Assembly (NCBI RefSeq): GCF_022919175.1
Contig: NZ_CP095043.1
Location: forward strand, 3,273,835-3,337,834
DNA from: Leucobacter rhizosphaerae
GTDB taxonomy: Bacteria; Actinomycetota; Actinomycetes; Actinomycetales; Microbacteriaceae
DNA length: 64,000 nucleotides
Reading direction: 5' to 3'
The stretch's first letter is position 1. Each line of letters begins with the position of its first letter. Below, in pieces: positions 33,498-42,021 of the stretch. The notes below the pieces were generated by a model. The model was not told the origin of the DNA. It searched no databases and saw nothing but the letters and a program-made list of their open reading frames with translations. Made by a program: the position numbers and the translations under genes.

Positions 33498-33583
33498 GCC
33501 GCCCACCTTATTTGGTTGGACGGCGTTTATCTATCCAAACCCTGGCCGCTGGTCGGGGTTTCGTCGTTGAAAGAGAGGAAAAC

Positions 33584-33739
33584 ATGAGCGACCGCACGGA
33601 CCAAGCGAGACGCGCCGTCGAGGATTTCGAAACAGCCAAGTGGCGAGGAAGAGAGCCGAACCCGTGGGCGCTCGTGAAATGGGTGAAGAGACTCGCTGGC
33701 GACCTCGACGCAACGGAAGCAAAGAACAAGGAGGGCTGA
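33584..33739 (+). CDS. Small phage protein of unknown function
   Basis: 51 aa, basic/acidic helical. ATG 33584 follows AGAGAGGA; stop overlaps the next start (TGATG). Confidence 0.55.
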   Translation: MSDRTDQARRAVEDFETAKWRGREPNPWALVKWVKRLAGDLDATEAKNKEG

Positions 33740-34269
33740 TGGAGTCAACTGAGCGGCTGGAACACGAGGACATCGGCTACCTGTCGATGAAGGAGTGGAA
33801 CCGGGCACGGTGGGCGGCTGACTACGCGCTCAAGTTCCTGCCCTGGTTGCGGATCGCCGGCTACGTGCGGTTCGAGGTTGAGGACGTGCGCGTGGACGCA
33901 TCCGGGGGTGCTGGCATCGGGATCCCGCCCACCAAGCTCGCGTACATCGAAATCAACCGGCTTCTCGGGGAACTCAACCGGTGGACGGAGCTAGAGGACG
34001 CAGCGAACGACATGCTCGGCCAATTCCTGCTCGCATCACTCGGCAGGGAAATGTCCACAGCGGTCGCACGCTGGCCGATGGAGGACCGCCCGCACAGGGT
34101 CGACGCCATGCGCTGCGGAGGGTGCGAACAACTCACCCTCACCTACAGGCCCCCACGTTGGGAGGGTGACGAGATCCGGGTGGACTGCTACTGCGGGTAC
34201 GTCCTCAACCATGACGAGTTCGAACGCTCGGTGACGCTCATCGAGCTTGAGCAGCGGGAGGCCAGTTGA
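33739..34269 (+). CDS. Phage protein of unknown function with C-terminal zinc ribbon
   Basis: 176 aa. C-terminal ~50 residues contain MRCGGCEQLTL...VDCYCGY, a CxxC-CxC ribbon; the N-terminal two thirds are helical. Resembles conserved actinophage proteins upstream of a MerR-like HTH gene, as here. Confidence 0.6.
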   Translation: MESTERLEHEDIGYLSMKEWNRARWAADYALKFLPWLRIAGYVRFEVEDVRVDASGGAGIGIPPTKLAYIEINRLLGELNRWTELEDAANDMLGQFLLASLGREMSTAVARWPMEDRPHRVDAMRCGGCEQLTLTYRPPRWEGDEIRVDCYCGYVLNHDEFERSVTLIELEQREAS

Positions 34270-34463
34270 GAGAAACCCAGCTGACGGATCACTTCGTCAA
34301 GCTCGAAGACGCGGGCGCGAGAGTCGGCAGGTCGCAGGCAACGATCTACCGGTGGATCAAGGAAGGGCGCGTGAAGGTTGTGCGTCCGAAGCGTCAGAAG
34401 TGGCTATCTGTCCCTGATCTGCTGGCGGCTGAGCAAGAAACGAATGGTCAGGGCTTGCGGTGA
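34266..34463 (+). CDS. MerR/excisionase-like HTH protein
   Basis: 65 aa; TTG start overlapping the previous stop. VKLEDAGARVGRSQATIYRW then IKEGRVKVVRPKRQKWLSV is a compact winged helix like DNA-binding excisionase-family domains. Last gene before a terminator, so it may regulate the late region. Confidence 0.65.
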   Translation: MRETQLTDHFVKLEDAGARVGRSQATIYRWIKEGRVKVVRPKRQKWLSVPDLLAAEQETNGQGLR

Positions 34464-34517
34464 GGTGAGAAAAGTGAGAATATGAATATAGATGGTGGAG
34501 TTCTATGCTCCGCTGGC

Positions 34518-34548
34518 AGCTCCGGTCCTCACGATCGGGGCTTTTTTG
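34518..34548 (+). terminator. Intrinsic terminator ending the early operon
   Basis: AGCTCCG ... CGGGGCT stem (one G-U) with a loop of 11 bases and a run of six T immediately after. Confidence 0.8.
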
Positions 34549-34598
34549 TTTGGGTGGGGAGCGGTAGAGGCCCGAACCCCACCCAGAACAACATGCGG

Positions 34599-34703
34599 TC
34601 AGTCCTTCTCGCCACGGAGTTCACGCATAGCGCCCTCTCCCAAGTGACCGAACTCATCCTCGAACATCTGCTCGAGCATCTGTTCCTCTTGCGGGTTGAC
34701 CAT
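34599..34703 (-). CDS. 34-aa acidic protein on the minus strand
   Basis: MVNPQEEQMLEQMFEDEFGH then LGEGAMRELRGEKD. Very strong ribosome-binding site GGAAGGAGG 6 nt before the ATG, codon use like neighbours, and placement between the early terminator and the late region, reading against both. Function unknown. Confidence 0.5.
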   Translation of the reverse strand: MVNPQEEQMLEQMFEDEFGHLGEGAMRELRGEKD

Positions 34704-35030
34704 CGTCGCCTCCTTCCGTGCTGGGGCGCCAGTCTAGCCCGAACGACTTCCCGCGCGTGACGGGAGCATGAACGCCACGGGTGATCTTGGCAAGCGACTG
34801 TGCACGGTCGCATCACGCATGAGGTGCCGTCCCCGCGGCATCCAACCCAACCCCTTAGCCCGGGTTGCTCGACAACCTGAAAACGCCCTCGGGGTGACAG
34901 CCGGTCGAGAGTCTGCGGTGCGATGGCACGCGGCAGACACACATTCTTGGAACCCCCACCGCCGAATCCAACATCACGCTACGAGCGCACACACGCGGTC
35001 GAGTGCGGGTCCAGAACCACAGGAGGCACA
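34704..35030. other. 327-bp gene-poor stretch before the late operon
   Basis: No credible gene on either strand. It probably holds the late promoter and the leader of the metallophosphatase gene, but I see no consensus promoter. It ends with AGGAGG for the next gene. Confidence 0.4.
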
Positions 35031-36362
35031 GTGTCGCGTCTCAACGACCCCGAGTATGTTGCTGTGCTCCGAACCGACGAATGGCCGTCGAGTATCGGGG
35101 CACGCTACGGGATCTCCCGGCATGCTGTGAAGCGCGACCGGGCAAAGCTCGGGGAACGCCGCGAGAACCCCACCACCGGACCTGTGATTGCGGGGGAGTC
35201 GGAGACGCACCGCCCGGACGGTAGCGCCGACTACGTTCTGAACTCGGAACAAGCTTGGGGCTATTCCGACTTCTGCCGGTTCATCGAGTCCAAAGGCCAG
35301 AACCCGGACGAGGTGACGTTCACTTGGGGTGTCACCACGAACCCGAGTGGCGGTTTCTGGAACAAGCTCAACAACGTGCGGCCGAAGGTTGCAGGCAAGG
35401 ACGATGGCGCACCTGAGTGGCCCGTGATCCAGCCCGCCGAACGGGTGCAGTTCGTCACCGGGTGGGTGCCACCGAAACCCGCACGAGACGGCCTGAAACT
35501 CTCGTTGAAGTGCGCTGACACTCAGATCGGGTTCCGTGCAGGCGGCAACACCATTGAAGCGTTCCACGACTGGACCGCGATCAACGTGTTCATCGCCGTA
35601 TGCCGTGCCGAACAACCCGACAGCATCATCATCCTGGGCGACTTCCTCGACCTCGCCGCACAGGGCAAGTACGTGCAGGAGGCCGGGTTCGCTCGCACCA
35701 CTCAGATGGCGTTGAACGACGGGCACCTGATGCTGTCGCTGCTGCGTGCCGCATGCCCGAACAGTCAGATCGTTCTCGTTGAGGGCAACCATGACAAGCG
35801 CATGCAGTCGTTCATCGAACAGAACGCGCTGGCGGCATTCGGGCTGAAGCAAGCGAACATGCCCGACTCGTGGCCCGTCATGTCACTCCCCAACCTCCTC
35901 CGGATGGGCGAGCTCAACATCGACTACATGGACGCCTACCCTGCCGCCGCCCACTGGGACGACGACACCACCCGCAACATCCACGGAACCCGCGCCAACA
36001 GTCGCGGATCCACCATGGCCCAATACGTGCAGGACGCACCCCACATCAACACGTGGGCCGGGCACACGCACCGCACCGAAATCATCTACAAAACAGTGAT
36101 CGGGCCGCGCGGTGAACCGATCGAAACGTACTCGGCAAACCCTGGCGCTTTGTGCCACACGGACGGGCGAGTGCCATCAGTGCACGGAGCGATCCATGCT
36201 GACGGGTCCAGCGCCCGAGTGGTCGAGGATTGGCAGCAAGGGTTCGGGTCACTGCTCCACGGAGACGGTGTCGCATGGCCGCAGGTGCACCGCATCCGCG
36301 ACGGCGTGACCGTCTACAACGGGAAGCGCTTCACCGTCGAACACATGGGTGTACACGCGTAA
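35031..36362 (+). CDS. Calcineurin-like metallophosphoesterase with N-terminal HTH
   Basis: 443 aa. The N-terminal ~40 residues look like an HTH (SIGARYGISRHAVKRDRAKL). Metallophosphatase motifs: ADTQIG (~162), GDFLDL (~203), GNHDK (~252) and GHTHR (~344), forming a two-metal site. Common near actinophage terminases; substrate unknown (nucleic acid or nucleotide). GTG 35031 has AGGAGG upstream with short spacing. Confidence 0.85.
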   Translation: MSRLNDPEYVAVLRTDEWPSSIGARYGISRHAVKRDRAKLGERRENPTTGPVIAGESETHRPDGSADYVLNSEQAWGYSDFCRFIESKGQNPDEVTFTWGVTTNPSGGFWNKLNNVRPKVAGKDDGAPEWPVIQPAERVQFVTGWVPPKPARDGLKLSLKCADTQIGFRAGGNTIEAFHDWTAINVFIAVCRAEQPDSIIILGDFLDLAAQGKYVQEAGFARTTQMALNDGHLMLSLLRAACPNSQIVLVEGNHDKRMQSFIEQNALAAFGLKQANMPDSWPVMSLPNLLRMGELNIDYMDAYPAAAHWDDDTTRNIHGTRANSRGSTMAQYVQDAPHINTWAGHTHRTEIIYKTVIGPRGEPIETYSANPGALCHTDGRVPSVHGAIHADGSSARVVEDWQQGFGSLLHGDGVAWPQVHRIRDGVTVYNGKRFTVEHMGVHA

Positions 36363-36424
36363 ACGGAAGTGTGATGGCAGAAAGGTACCGAACTCGGTAC
36401 TGATGTGACACATCGGAGGGCATC

Positions 36425-36523
36425 GTGAGGACGTTGACGCGCCTGCTGGACAAGATGGAACCACCCGCTGAGGGGGACTGGACGCTCGAAGACGCCGATG
36501 ACAGTGGGGCTGACTGTGACTAA
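36425..36523 (+). CDS. 32-aa acidic phage peptide
   Basis: MRTLTRLLDKMEPPAEGDWT then LEDADDSGADCD. GTG start with GGAGG upstream. No family recognised. Confidence 0.4.
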   Translation: MRTLTRLLDKMEPPAEGDWTLEDADDSGADCD

Positions 36524-36617
36524 GTGCACCTACTGTGGTCGCCCGTACGAGTCACCCAGTGCTGCTGAGGCGTGCTGCGGTGAAGACCGTGACGGGTACG
36601 TGCGCGGATACGACTAG
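36498..36617 (+). CDS. Small zinc-binding-like phage peptide
   Basis: 39 aa with KCTYCGRPY...EACCGED. Starts inside the preceding gene (ATG 36498; GTG 36516 is also possible). Such short CxxC peptides are frequent near actinophage terminases. Confidence 0.45.
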   Translation: MTVGLTVTKCTYCGRPYESPSAAEACCGEDRDGYVRGYD

Positions 36618-36690
36618 AGCATGAAGTGATAAGCCTGGAGTTACTCTTCCTGACGGAAAATCGGTGAGCCAGATAAGGCATGATTGCTAC

Positions 36691-37005
36691 ATGGCAGACG
36701 AAAAGAAGGAATCCAAACTTCGTTTATCCGAGGAGCAACAGCGCCAGTATCTAATGGCCCTCCAAGAGGTCGGCGCGGATCGCGATTGCCAGAGATGCGG
36801 TGCGGATTTTGAGACCTCATTCGGAATTGCATCGGGCCGAACTGCGGTTGATCTGCATCTCTCGACTGAACCGATCGAGAGTTACGAGCAGAACTACTTC
36901 GAAGCGATTATTGCCGTATGCATCAATTGCGGATCAATGAACCTCCATGCGACGGGAATTCTCGATCGTAGAGCCAGCGGTGAAGTGGAAGAAAGCGATG
37001 GGTGA
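36691..37005 (+). CDS. Accessory protein with two CxxC pairs
   Basis: 104 aa; CQRCGADF (~31) and CINCGSMN (~79) suggest a zinc ribbon. Base composition is visibly less GC-rich than flanking genes and codon choice differs, and the gene follows a 70-bp AT-rich gap. With the next gene it looks like an independently acquired cassette (moron). Confidence 0.6.
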   Translation: MADEKKESKLRLSEEQQRQYLMALQEVGADRDCQRCGADFETSFGIASGRTAVDLHLSTEPIESYEQNYFEAIIAVCINCGSMNLHATGILDRRASGEVEESDG

Positions 37006-37417
37006 GGCTGCAACGCCGTCATCGGCCGTCAATAACTCAGACTTCCTCGATTCAATTGTCACAAGGCCTTCCAAGGTTTCCGATAACACTGCTCAAGAGG
37101 TGATTATTGTGACGCGTGATCGAGTCGAGCTTGCGCTGCATAGGCATTTGCCTCGTTACGTGCCTGCTGGCAAGGTGCTGTCTTCGGCAGCTTTGTTTTT
37201 GGGTTTGTTGGTTGCGGTACTATCGGCGGACTTCCAGATGTACCTCGGCATCTCTGGTGAGGCTTGGCTGGGGGCTTTCTCGATTGCGATGCTGCTTTCC
37301 CTGGTGCTAGTTGCGGTGGACGCAGCTAAGTGGATTCGCAGACCGAAGCTGGAAGACCTGGTTAATGCCATTGAGTCAGAGGTTGAAGTGGTTGTCGCTC
37401 TACCGCATGGGCAATGA
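36998..37417 (+). CDS. Accessory membrane protein
   Basis: 139 aa, ATG overlapping the previous gene by 8 bp. Two transmembrane helices (SSAALFLGLLVAVLSADF and WLGAFSIAMLLSLVLVAVDA) after a ~65-residue cytoplasmic N-terminus, and a short acidic tail. It shares the lower GC of its partner. Possible superinfection-exclusion or defence role; no family recognised. Confidence 0.6.
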   Translation: MGEAATPSSAVNNSDFLDSIVTRPSKVSDNTAQEVIIVTRDRVELALHRHLPRYVPAGKVLSSAALFLGLLVAVLSADFQMYLGISGEAWLGAFSIAMLLSLVLVAVDAAKWIRRPKLEDLVNAIESEVEVVVALPHGQ

Positions 37418-37447
37418 TAGGTGCCACGGGTACGAGGTCAGCAACAA

Positions 37448-37687
37448 TTAGCCCGGGTATCCGAACGCCAACAGTTGCTGGTCGGTGAGTTCCTTCACCC
37501 CGTGCTCCATGAACACCCCACACACCAGGCACTCGTACCGGGCCTGCGCCGGAACACTGGCCTGACGGCGGTACGGGCCATCAACGCTCTTATGCGTCAC
37601 CACCATCCGCACGGGTGACTGATACCAGGACACACGCAGGCGGGTCCGCTCACCACACGCTGCGCACTTCATCACCCTGGCAGTCAT
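37448..37687 (-). CDS. Minus-strand zinc-ribbon protein
   Basis: 79 aa. KCAACGERTRLRVSWY near the N-terminus and YECLVCGVFMEHGV near the C-terminus form a CxxC...CxxC ribbon. Opposite to the late operon and convergent with the accessory membrane gene. Weak ribosome-binding site. Confidence 0.55.
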   Translation of the reverse strand: MTARVMKCAACGERTRLRVSWYQSPVRMVVTHKSVDGPYRRQASVPAQARYECLVCGVFMEHGVKELTDQQLLAFGYPG

Positions 37688-37727
37688 GGGTGCAGGGTAA
37701 CGCGGGCCGCCGACAACGGAGGACACA

Positions 37728-38066
37728 ATGCAGTTCGAACATGCCAACATCACCCTCGGTGAAGACGGTGTGTACGTCGACGGGCACCGCATCCCAGCGC
37801 TCACCATCGCCCCCAACGTTGTCGTCCACCACGGAGGCCGCAACACGATCGGGCCGAAGGTCACACTCACCCTGTACGCCAACGAAGTCACCATCACCGA
37901 CGAGGCAAAGGCCAACGAAGGCTGCACCATCACCGAGGTACGAGGCGACCAGCAAGTATGCACCCAGACATACACGCGTCGAGGCTGCGCATGCAGCCAC
38001 AGCATCCACACGTTCACCGAACCAGTGCCCGACTACACGATGATCGCTCTCACCAGAGACGAGTAA
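37728..38066 (+). CDS. Phage protein of unknown function
   Basis: 112 aa, beta-rich (EHANITLGEDGVYVDGHRIP; KVTLTLYANEVTI), ATG with GGAGGACACA upstream. Lies immediately before the HNH gene; no family recognised. Confidence 0.6.
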   Translation: MQFEHANITLGEDGVYVDGHRIPALTIAPNVVVHHGGRNTIGPKVTLTLYANEVTITDEAKANEGCTITEVRGDQQVCTQTYTRRGCACSHSIHTFTEPVPDYTMIALTRDE

Positions 38067-38078
38067 GCGGGGCGCGGC

Positions 38079-38387
38079 ATGGCATGGGATACCAGCCGGA
38101 GGCGTACCCAACTCCCACACAACTGGCAAGACCTGAGACGGCAAGCAAAGACGCGAGCCAACAGCATCTGCGAACACGTCACCAACGGAGCACGCTGCAC
38201 CAACACAGGCACAGAGCTCCACCACACAGGACACAACGAAGACCATCGACTCGAAGTACTCGAATGGATCTGCGCTGACTGTCACAAGGTAGAGACGCAG
38301 CGGCAAGCACGCGCAGCACAAACAGCCAAGTACACAACCGCACGCAAACGCACCCCCGAAGCCCACCCCGGCACCCTCACACCGTGA
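38079..38387 (+). CDS. HNH endonuclease (packaging-associated)
   Basis: 102 aa with C...C-ELHHTGHNEDHRLEVLEWI-CADCHK, a complete HNH metal fold. HNH genes adjoining terminase genes are required with TerL/TerS for cos cleavage in many long-tailed phages, and the position here matches. Confidence 0.85.
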   Translation: MAWDTSRRRTQLPHNWQDLRRQAKTRANSICEHVTNGARCTNTGTELHHTGHNEDHRLEVLEWICADCHKVETQRQARAAQTAKYTTARKRTPEAHPGTLTP

Positions 38388-38412
38388 CCACCGGGGGGAC
38401 TCCCCCTCGAGA
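38387..38412. other. Candidate cos region
   Basis: CGGGGGGACTCCCCC inverted repeat just after the HNH gene and ~140 bp before terS, the place where cos sites lie in comparable HNH-terminase phages. A second hairpin GCAAAT-acgg-ATTTGC is at 38436-38451. Not provable from an integrated copy. Confidence 0.3.
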
Positions 38413-38552
38413 GGGTCAAAGTACCGACGGGGCTAGCAAATACGGATTTGCGTGCAGATTAGTCATTTTTTTCGACCCTCAGATTTGGGCTTAGGGGCCT
38501 GAATGTGGGGGTTTTCTCGTCCCAGGTGGGCGTTCACCCTCAGGAGGGTTTT

Positions 38553-38918
38553 ATGGCTGGCAAGAAGGCTGCTGGGCCGCGGTTCTCGAGTGCTGATGCG
38601 CGGGAGTTGTGGGCTGAGGCGACGTCGACGTATGAGATGGCTGCGCATGAGCGGTTGATCTTGAAGGGTGCGTGTACTGCGCTGGACAAGATTGCTGCGC
38701 TTGAGGATGAGCTTGATGGGGCGTCGTTGATGTCGAAGGGTTCGATGGGTCAGGATGTTGCGAATCCTCTGTTGGGGGAGTTGCGGCAGACGCAGGCGGC
38801 GTTTGATCGTGCGATGAAGCAGTTGGCGTTGCCGGATGCTGATGGTGAGGATGCGGGTTCGTCGCGTTCTTCGTCGGCTCGTGCTGCTGCTGAGGCTCGT
38901 TGGGGGACTGGCGGCTGA
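38553..38918 (+). CDS. terS: Terminase small subunit
   Basis: 121 aa; start ATG 38553 after AGGAGGG. N-terminal KKAAGPRFSSADARELW then helical AHERLILKGACTALDKIAAL, with an oligomerisation-like C-terminus (ELRQTQAAFDRAMKQL). Recognised by position directly before terL (TGATGG overlap) and by helical DNA-binding character. Recognises cos for packaging. Confidence 0.75.
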   Translation: MAGKKAAGPRFSSADARELWAEATSTYEMAAHERLILKGACTALDKIAALEDELDGASLMSKGSMGQDVANPLLGELRQTQAAFDRAMKQLALPDADGEDAGSSRSSSARAAAEARWGTGG

Positions 38919-40663
38919 TGGCTCGGCTGCGTGGCTCTACGAAGCATGATGAGTCGGCAGCGATCCTTTCGTTCTATCGCGAGTTGCTTGCTCGTCCGTA
39001 TGTGCGCCCGGAGTCGAAGTATGACCCGGTGAAGATTGGTCCGTCGTGGCTGCTTGATGGTGATGAATTTGTGTTGCCAGAGCGGTCGGTGGGCTGGGAT
39101 GGGCTTGTTTTCGCTGGCGAGAAGATGCAGCTGAAGCGTGGCGAGCCGTGGAAGTTCACTGCTGAGCAGGCTCGTCTGTGGTTGTGGTGGTATTCGGTCG
39201 ATGAGGCCGGCGCGTTCACGTTTGATCGCGAGGGTGTGATTCAGCGCTTGAAGGGGTGGGGCAAGGACCCGTGGGCGGCGGTGATGCTCGGGAATGAGCT
39301 CGTTGGCCCGTGCCGGTTCTCTCATTTCGATGGCGATCGTGCCGTTGGTGCTGATGAACCGGATGCTTGGGTGCAGCTGGCTGCGGTGACGCAGGAGCAG
39401 ACGAAGAACACGATGCGCCTGTTCCCGCGGCTGTTCACGGATGACGCGAAGCGTGAGTTCAAGTTGCAGATCGGCAAGGAACAGATTTACGCCCTGGGGG
39501 ATCAACGGTTCCTGCAGGCGGTGACGTCGAACCCTGCACCTCTTGAGGGTGGCCGCGCAACGATGGTGCTGCTGAATGAGACGCACTGGTTCCTGGCGAA
39601 TAACAACGGCCTCGAGATGTATGACGTGATCGAGCGCAATAGTGCGAAGTCTGCCGGCGGTGGTGCTCGCGTGTTGCACATCACGAACGCGTATGACCCG
39701 GGCATGGATTCGCTTGCTGAGCGGACTCGTCAGGCGTGGGAGTTGTCGCAGGGCGAGAACCGGCGCAACAGCCTGTCGGGCCTCATGTACGACTCGCTCG
39801 AGGCTCCTCCTGAGGCTCCGTTGACGGCTGAGGATGCCCCTGAGGTGGTGTCCGCGGTTCGTGGCGATTCGGTGTGGCTGGATCTGGGGCGTATCAAGAA
39901 GTCGATTCTGGATCCGCGTAATCCGCCGTCCAGGTCGCGCCGGTTTTGGTACAACCAGATCACCGCGAACGAAGAGTCGTGGATGAGTCCGATCAAGTGG
40001 GATGCCCAGCAGGATCCGGAGAACGGGTTCCAGGACGGCCAGGAGATTGTGATGTTCTTCGATGGCTCGAAGTCGGATGACGCGACCGCCCTGGTGGGTG
40101 TGCGTGTCTCGGATGGGTTTGTGCAGGCTCTCGGGCTGTGGCAGGCACCTCCGCAGAAGCGTCGTGGCGAGTGGGTTGCTCCGCGCGGTGAGGTGTCGCA
40201 GCGGGTTCGTGCGCTGTTCAAGCAGTTCCGGGTGGTGGGGTTCTGGGGTGACCCGTCTCACACGAAGGAGGACGGCACGCTGGACCTGTTCTGGCAGCCG
40301 TTGATCGATGAGTGGCACCGTGATTTCTCGCCGCGGCTCACGTTGTGGGCGTCGACGCAGCATTCGATCGCGTGGGACATGTCGAATACGTCGAGCTCTG
40401 GCAAGGGCAAGTTGTTCGTGCCTGCCGCGGAGGCGTTCGTGGAAGCGGTGGAGAACGGTGAGATCTGGCATGACGGCAACAAGGAGCTCGGCCGGCATGT
40501 GAAGAACGCTCGCCGGTTCCCGACCCGGTTTGGTGTTTCTCTCTCGAAGGATGGGCCTGAATCGCCCCGGAAGATCGACCTTGCTGTGTGCGCGGTCGGT
40601 GCGACATTGATGCGGCGGACGCTGCTGAATAGCGGCAAGAAGAGCCTCGGAAAGATCTGGTGA
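38918..40663 (+). CDS. terL: Terminase large subunit
   Basis: 581 aa packaging motor. Degenerate Walker A QRLKGWGKDP (110-118), Walker B-like TMVLLNETHW (~216-224) in the ATPase half; nuclease half with MFFDGSKSDDATAL (~379) and GFWGDPSH. Length and motif order fit HK97/phiC31-type cos terminases. Confidence 0.93.
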   Translation: MARLRGSTKHDESAAILSFYRELLARPYVRPESKYDPVKIGPSWLLDGDEFVLPERSVGWDGLVFAGEKMQLKRGEPWKFTAEQARLWLWWYSVDEAGAFTFDREGVIQRLKGWGKDPWAAVMLGNELVGPCRFSHFDGDRAVGADEPDAWVQLAAVTQEQTKNTMRLFPRLFTDDAKREFKLQIGKEQIYALGDQRFLQAVTSNPAPLEGGRATMVLLNETHWFLANNNGLEMYDVIERNSAKSAGGGARVLHITNAYDPGMDSLAERTRQAWELSQGENRRNSLSGLMYDSLEAPPEAPLTAEDAPEVVSAVRGDSVWLDLGRIKKSILDPRNPPSRSRRFWYNQITANEESWMSPIKWDAQQDPENGFQDGQEIVMFFDGSKSDDATALVGVRVSDGFVQALGLWQAPPQKRRGEWVAPRGEVSQRVRALFKQFRVVGFWGDPSHTKEDGTLDLFWQPLIDEWHRDFSPRLTLWASTQHSIAWDMSNTSSSGKGKLFVPAAEAFVEAVENGEIWHDGNKELGRHVKNARRFPTRFGVSLSKDGPESPRKIDLAVCAVGATLMRRTLLNSGKKSLGKIW

Positions 40664-42021
40664 CCATGCAGAAGGAACAGAAAGCAATCCTTGAGCTCGC
40701 CAACGAGGTGCTGATCCCCGAGTGGCAGAAAGAGCGCGAGTTTCAGAAGAAGCTTGAGGACTGGGCAAAGGGCGAACACGCCCGCCCGTACCGGCCCCGG
40801 GAGACGAACGGCGAGTACGACGCGATCGAACAGAACTCGAAAGTGCCGTTGCTGGGTTTGATCGTGCGGATCTTCGGGCAGGGGCTCGAACTCATCGACT
40901 ACGCGCCTGGCGACGAGAAGATGAAGGACGACCTGTGGAAGATTTGGATGGCGAATCAGATGCCGTCCCGCCAGAAGCGGCTGTGGAAGGCCGCGTTCAC
41001 CGGTGGTGTCGGGTACGCGCTCGCTCTGCCGGGTGACCCGTTGCCGCAGATCAAGCTGTACTCGGCGAAGAACATGATCGCGGTCTACCAAGACCCCGAG
41101 TATGACGAGTGGCCCATGTATGCGGCCGAGGGGACGCCAGCCAATTCATCCGAGTTCCATTTTCGGGTCTTCGATGACACAAAGGTGCACACCCTTGGCA
41201 TGAACGCGGAGGGCGGCAACGTTAAGTTCATCACTTCGGAGGAGCACGGTGCCGGCGTCACTCCGGTGGTGCGGTTCGCGGGAGAGGTCGACACTGAGGG
41301 CGCTGCTGAAGGGGAGGTTGAACGCCTCATCCCGATCCAGGCGGCGATCGATCAGGCGAAGTTCGACCTGCAGATGACGCAGACCTTCTCGAGCTTCAAG
41401 ATCCGGTATGCGACCGGTATGGCGGCTCCTGACAACGAGGATGATGCGGAGCGGGTGAAGTTGATTCTGGCGCAGGATCGCATCCTGCTTTCGGAGAACT
41501 CGGAGTCGAAGTTCGGCACGCTCGACGGAACCGACCTGCAGGGGTACATCGAGTCCGGTAAGGCGTCGAAGCAGGAGCTTGCGACGATCGCTCAGGTGTC
41601 TCCGAAGGCAATTGTCGGGGCGCAGGCGAACACCGCGAATGGTGCGGAGGCTCAGGCCGCTGACGAGGCATCCACGATGCGGAAGCTGTCTGACTTCGAG
41701 ACGGTGTTCTCTCCGTCGATCGGGCAGTTGAACCGGCTGACCGGGGCGTTGGCCGGCATCGAGGGTGCGGGGGCTGACTACAACGGCCGGTGTACGTGGC
41801 GGGACTCGGAGATTCGGTCGCTGGCGCAGATCGCTGACGCCGTCGCAAAGCTCGCGGACGACCGCCTCGCGATTCCGCGTGAGGCGCTCTGGGAGATGCT
41901 TCCCGGGGTTACGCCGGACAAGGTGAAGGCGTGGAAGTCCTACGAGGGCGACGCGTTCTCGGAGCTCCTAGAGGGGATCGGTCGTGGTAGCGGCGGCGCT
42001 GTCGAGCGAACTGAGGCGTGA
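40660..42021 (+). CDS. Portal protein (SPP1 gp6-like)
   Basis: 453 aa. GTG start overlapping the terL stop (GTGA). SPP1-type portal features: NSKVPLLGLIVRIFGQGLEL, the wing/stem region around RLIPIQAAIDQAKFDLQMTQ and the crown tail KLSDFETVFSPSIGQLNRLT. Dodecameric gate at the capsid vertex. Confidence 0.88.
   Translation: MTMQKEQKAILELANEVLIPEWQKEREFQKKLEDWAKGEHARPYRPRETNGEYDAIEQNSKVPLLGLIVRIFGQGLELIDYAPGDEKMKDDLWKIWMANQMPSRQKRLWKAAFTGGVGYALALPGDPLPQIKLYSAKNMIAVYQDPEYDEWPMYAAEGTPANSSEFHFRVFDDTKVHTLGMNAEGGNVKFITSEEHGAGVTPVVRFAGEVDTEGAAEGEVERLIPIQAAIDQAKFDLQMTQTFSSFKIRYATGMAAPDNEDDAERVKLILAQDRILLSENSESKFGTLDGTDLQGYIESGKASKQELATIAQVSPKAIVGAQANTANGAEAQAADEASTMRKLSDFETVFSPSIGQLNRLTGALAGIEGAGADYNGRCTWRDSEIRSLAQIADAVAKLADDRLAIPREALWEMLPGVTPDKVKAWKSYEGDAFSELLEGIGRGSGGAVERTEA

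Noticed and set aside
34768..35130. Plus-strand coding frame in the gap before the late operon
   Set aside because: No ribosome-binding site, biased composition, and it runs across the metallophosphatase start.
38750..40768. 672-codon minus-strand frame opposite terL
   Set aside because: Antisense artefact of high-GC codon bias; terL motifs are all on the plus strand.
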